A DNA stretch of 15,300 bases from Treponema sp. (lineage in GTDB: Bacteria; Spirochaetota; Spirochaetia; Treponematales; Breznakiellaceae). Made by a program: the position numbers and the translations under genes. The first letter of the stretch is position 1. Each line of letters opens with the position of its first letter. The notes beneath the pieces were generated by a model, which was not told the origin of the DNA, searched no databases, and saw only the letters and a program-made list of their open reading frames with translations. The DNA lies in contig JAITNU010000015.1 in NCBI GenBank assembly GCA_031290325.1, forward strand, positions 1-15,300, read 5' to 3'. Positions 13,793 through 15,300 of this stretch are shown here, piece by piece.

Positions 13793-14063
13793 CTTCCATA
13801 CGCCTCAGCTCTTCCATGGTTTTCACCACATATTTTCCCTGTTTTGCATGTTCGATGGATTGGTGAAGCCGTCGTAACATTGCCGGATTGTAAACCGGAT
13901 CCTGCCCGTCATGTGCAGGTAGGGGAAAAGGAAGCTCCCGGTGCGCAACAACCTGTCTTAAGAAAAATGAGACCGCAGTTGACATGGTCACGCCTGCGTT
14001 ATTAAAAACCTGCTCTGCCTGAGCTTTTAGTTCATCGTCTACCAGAATACTCATCTCTGTCAT
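13785..14063 (-). CDS. relB: RelB/DinJ family antitoxin
   Basis: Neutralises the YoeB toxin and represses the operon. The 92-aa protein has an N-terminal ribbon-helix-helix DNA-binding region (MSILVDDELKAQAEQVF, then MSTAVSFFLRQV, residues 4-38) and the RELPFP motif (42-47) typical of DinJ/RelB, then a toxin-binding C-terminus (HAKQGKYVVKTMEELRRME). Start: ATG 14063 with GGGAG 8 bases upstream; the ATG of residue 4 is an alternative. It overlaps yoeB by 8 bases. A promoter with a flanking inverted repeat lies just upstream and is the likely autoregulatory site. Complete and apparently functional. Confidence 0.92.
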   Translation of the reverse strand: MTEMSILVDDELKAQAEQVFNNAGVTMSTAVSFFLRQVVAHRELPFPLPAHDGQDPVYNPAMLRRLHQSIEHAKQGKYVVKTMEELRRMEDE

Positions 14064-14086
14064 ACCAGTTTCTCCCTTTAGCGCTC

Positions 14087-14126
14087 AATATACCGGATGA
14101 ACAGCGCCTTGTGTAGCATCCGGTAT
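14087..14126 (-). promoter_or_regulatory. relB-yoeB promoter with candidate operator
   Basis: On the - strand TACACA (14110-14115) and TATATT (14087-14092) are 17 bases apart. Perfect 10-bp arms ATACCGGATG (14090-14099) and CATCCGGTAT (14117-14126) overlap the -10 and lie next to the -35, an arrangement suited to repression by the RelB-YoeB complex. On the + strand the second arm is followed by TTTT and could act as a terminator, but no + strand gene ends here. Confidence 0.55.
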
Positions 14127-14159
14127 TTTTCAACAATCTTTTGATCTCCGTTTCAGTCA

Positions 14160-14384
14160 CTACAACACCCCGTCCCCGAAGCGCCCTTCACAGTGGTCAG
14201 GCTCCCTCTTCCGCTGGAGCCGTCGCGTAGCGTGGTCATACCCGCTTCCGTGCTTTTCATGGGCGCGGGGAGCAGGCAGTCCATATTCCCGCAGCTCCAC
14301 GTCTGTGATAACACCGATTTTGTGTAAGCCTGCCGCTGTCTCGTGGATCGCGCCAAGTAACTCACTCTGATACTTCCTGTTCAT
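14160..14384 (-). pseudogene. Truncated HTH (HigA-like) antitoxin with a foreign C-terminus
   Basis: ATG 14384 has AAAGGAG with 7-base spacing, a good start. The first 35 residues (MNRKYQSELLGAIHETAAGL, then GVITDVELREYG) match the N-terminus of HigA-like antitoxins (K-Y-x-S-E...I-H-E-x-A-x-x-L...G-x-I...M-R-E-Y). In that family a canonical helix-turn-helix follows; here it is replaced by a basic, unstructured tail (residues 36-74) ending RFGDGVL, encoded by repeat R3. No DNA-binding helices are visible and no toxin partner is intact next to it. I take it as a broken gene, although the frame is open and a 74-aa peptide could be made. Confidence 0.55.
14161..14183. repeat. Dispersed repeat copy R3
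   Basis: CAACACCCCGTCCCCGAAGC (14163-14182), lacking the flank of R1/R4. It supplies the last codons (RFGDGVL) and stop of the truncated HTH-antitoxin gene. Confidence 0.65.
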
Positions 14385-14478
14385 CCTGCTGCTCCTTTAT
14401 TTCTTTGATTACCCCATCCCGTTCTTGCCGGCAAAACGGGTAAACCATGTATTCTTGAATATCCTCATACAAAACCAT
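14362..14478 (-). other. Short open frame upstream of the truncated antitoxin (38 codons)
   Basis: ATG 14478 opens a 38-residue frame (begins MVLYEDIQEYMVYPF) overlapping the next gene's start by 23 bases. There is no good RBS, and a 23-bp palindrome lies inside it. It may be the tail of a decayed toxin gene; I do not recognise it. Confidence 0.25.
14418..14440. repeat. 23-bp palindrome
   Basis: CCCGTTCTTGCC (14418-14429) against GGCAAAACGGG (14430-14440): a nearly perfect inverted repeat with one unpaired base and no loop. It lies about 35-55 bases upstream of the truncated antitoxin ATG and could be its operator or a remnant of a mobile palindrome. Confidence 0.5.
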
Positions 14479-14510
14479 ACCTGTTCATGAATACACCCCC
14501 AAACAATACC

Positions 14511-14542
14511 TCCCGCTCCCCTAAAACACCCCGTCCCCGAAA
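14511..14542. repeat. Dispersed repeat copy R4
   Basis: CCCGCTCCCCT then AAAACACCCCGTCCCCGAAA; shares both the flank and the core with R1. It lies between the toxin-antitoxin island and the decayed FGE gene. On the - strand it could encode the same FGDGVF-stop tail as seen at R3. Confidence 0.7.
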
Positions 14543-14633
14543 CTCCTCACGCTTTAGAAATGCCCTCGTGGTTTGTACCAAAAGATCGGGGGCCTCCCGA
14601 ACCCCCCATTCCTGCTGGCCCTCCCGTGCTGCT

Positions 14634-14660
14634 ATGCCCCCTGCCTACCGGCGGGGGCAT
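14634..14660. repeat. GC-rich hairpin downstream of the FGE pseudogene
   Basis: ATGCCCCCTGCC (14634-14645) pairs with GGCGGGGGCAT (14650-14660) apart from one bulged base, loop TACC. It lies 30 bases past the pseudogene stop. No T-run follows on the - strand, so it is a weak terminator candidate. The rest of 14543-14689 holds no gene that I can support. Confidence 0.5.
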
Positions 14661-14689
14661 GTCACCGCAGCTACTATGCTTGCCGGGCT

Positions 14690-15300
14690 TTATAAACTGG
14701 GGTGGGCTAGGCGAAAACCGAGGTAGCTGACCCGGTTAGACGGGGGTAGTAGCCCCGACACGCCGAGCGCAGGGTCTGGCCGCTGTCCCAGCCCCCGCCG
14801 CGCCCCACGCGGTGCGTGCCCGAGGACGCGCCCAAGGGGTCAGTCTGAGAGCCACTACCGTAACTTCCATACCAGTCCCCGCACCACTCATAGACATTCC
14901 CGTGCATGTCGTACAAGCCCCACATATTCGCTTGCTTTGCGCCTACGGGAGGTGTCGTACTTCCGCTATTGCTGCTATACCACCCAACGCCATCGACAGA
15001 ACTCCCGCTAGAGTACGGCGTCGTCGTTCCCGCACAGCAGTTCCCATTCAGCATCAGTGGGCAGCCGGTAGCCATTCACATTCCGGTTCCACGTTACCGT
15101 CATTCCCAGACCCGCTTACCGTATACCCAGGCGTCAAGCCTTCCTTACGGCTTCGGGCGTTGCAGTATTCCACCGCGTCATACCAACTTACACACTCCGA
15201 TATTGTTTATCCGCTGTAAACCGGCGGCGTCCAGAAAGACGGGGGCGGGTTAAGTCCTCCGCCTCCGTCCCAAAGGACACGATGCCCACATACACCCCGG
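14690..15300 (-). pseudogene. Decayed protein: VWA-like fragment plus FGE-sulfatase (C-type-lectin fold) domain
   Basis: Family features are plain but spread over different frames. From the window edge: VYVGIVSFGTEAEDLT, then shifted PAPVFLDAAGLQRINNI (treponemal VWA-like, from memory). Next comes the FGE domain: SECVSWYDAVEYCNARSRKE, shifted to TVTWNRNVNGYRLPTDAEWE, shifted to AGTTTPYSSG with GLYDMHGNVYEWCGDWY, DPLG and RVGRGGGW, and finally shifted to RVSYLGFRLAHPSL-stop (TAA at 14690). Approximate breaks: 15238-15254, 15191-15205, 15091-15106, 15031-15049, 14729-14739. The VWA part also appears shortened. The last break is consistent with loss of a single C. Such FGE-fold proteins are usually exported or lipoproteins; no signal peptide is in view. 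Continues beyond the window. Confidence 0.8.

Noticed and set aside
14090..14130. Intrinsic terminator on the + strand (10-bp stem then TTTTT)
   Set aside because: No + strand gene ends before it; its position over the relB promoter fits an operator better.
12633..14542. CRISPR array made of the four GC-rich repeats
   Set aside because: Spacing is irregular (hundreds of bases with genes between), copies vary at their ends and no cas gene is present.
14487..14726. 79-codon + strand open frame rich in Pro, Arg and Ser
   Set aside because: Begins in repeat R4 and covers the end of the FGE pseudogene in antisense; low-complexity composition and no RBS.
14812..15253. Two overlapping + strand frames opposite the FGE domain
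   Set aside because: Antisense shadows; the - strand carries recognisable FGE motifs.

Overview
The window looks like a spirochaete chromosome, most likely a gut Treponema. It combines a class I (archaeal-type) lysyl-tRNA synthetase, an alpha2-type glycyl-tRNA synthetase and a decayed FGE-sulfatase-fold protein of a kind common in treponemes. Housekeeping genes are moderately GC-rich, and one strongly AT-rich gene stands out. The taxonomic call is inference from gene content; no ribosomal RNA is present.

Bases 1-8320 are core genome. A small protein of unknown function (45-464) converges on ftsH (membrane AAA protease). Upstream of ftsH lies a 282-base spacer with a large imperfect palindrome, then glyQS. 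Divergent from glyQS is a tight + strand operon with overlapping genes: patatin-like phospholipase, serine O-acetyltransferase (cysE/epsC type), and era (16S rRNA/ribosome assembly GTPase). A MATE-family transporter converges on era with a 3-base gap.

Bases 8320-11630 hold an AT-rich NYN-domain gene with a probable OST-HTH/LOTUS tail (likely acquired), lysS (class I), and a rhomboid intramembrane protease. The MATE gene, lysS and the rhomboid gene have no Shine-Dalgarno sequence, have an in-frame stop just upstream of the ATG, and carry a sigma70-like -10 element only 6-8 bases before the ATG. They look like leaderless genes. The rhomboid promoter (TTGACC-17-TATAAT) is near consensus.

Bases 11640-14480 form a toxin-antitoxin island, all on the - strand. 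In transcription order it holds a truncated HTH-antitoxin-like gene, relB/dinJ-yoeB, hicA2-hicB2, hicA1-hicB1, a second antitoxin domain fused in frame to hicB1, and a truncated YoeB-like toxin start that ends at an IS630-type transposase remnant. The two hicAB modules are a tandem duplication. Both HicB proteins lack the usual C-terminal DNA-binding domain, while one HicA carries an N-terminal extension with an AT-hook-like motif and the other locus has an AbrB-like domain fused to HicB. Four copies of a short GC-skewed repeat sit at the module boundaries, and several inverted repeats look like operators.

Bases 14690-15300 are a degraded gene (VWA-like fragment followed by an FGE-sulfatase/C-type-lectin-fold domain) broken by several frameshifts and running off the window. 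The most interesting material is the mosaic toxin-antitoxin island and the leaderless promoters. I do not see a convincing wholly new multi-gene system.
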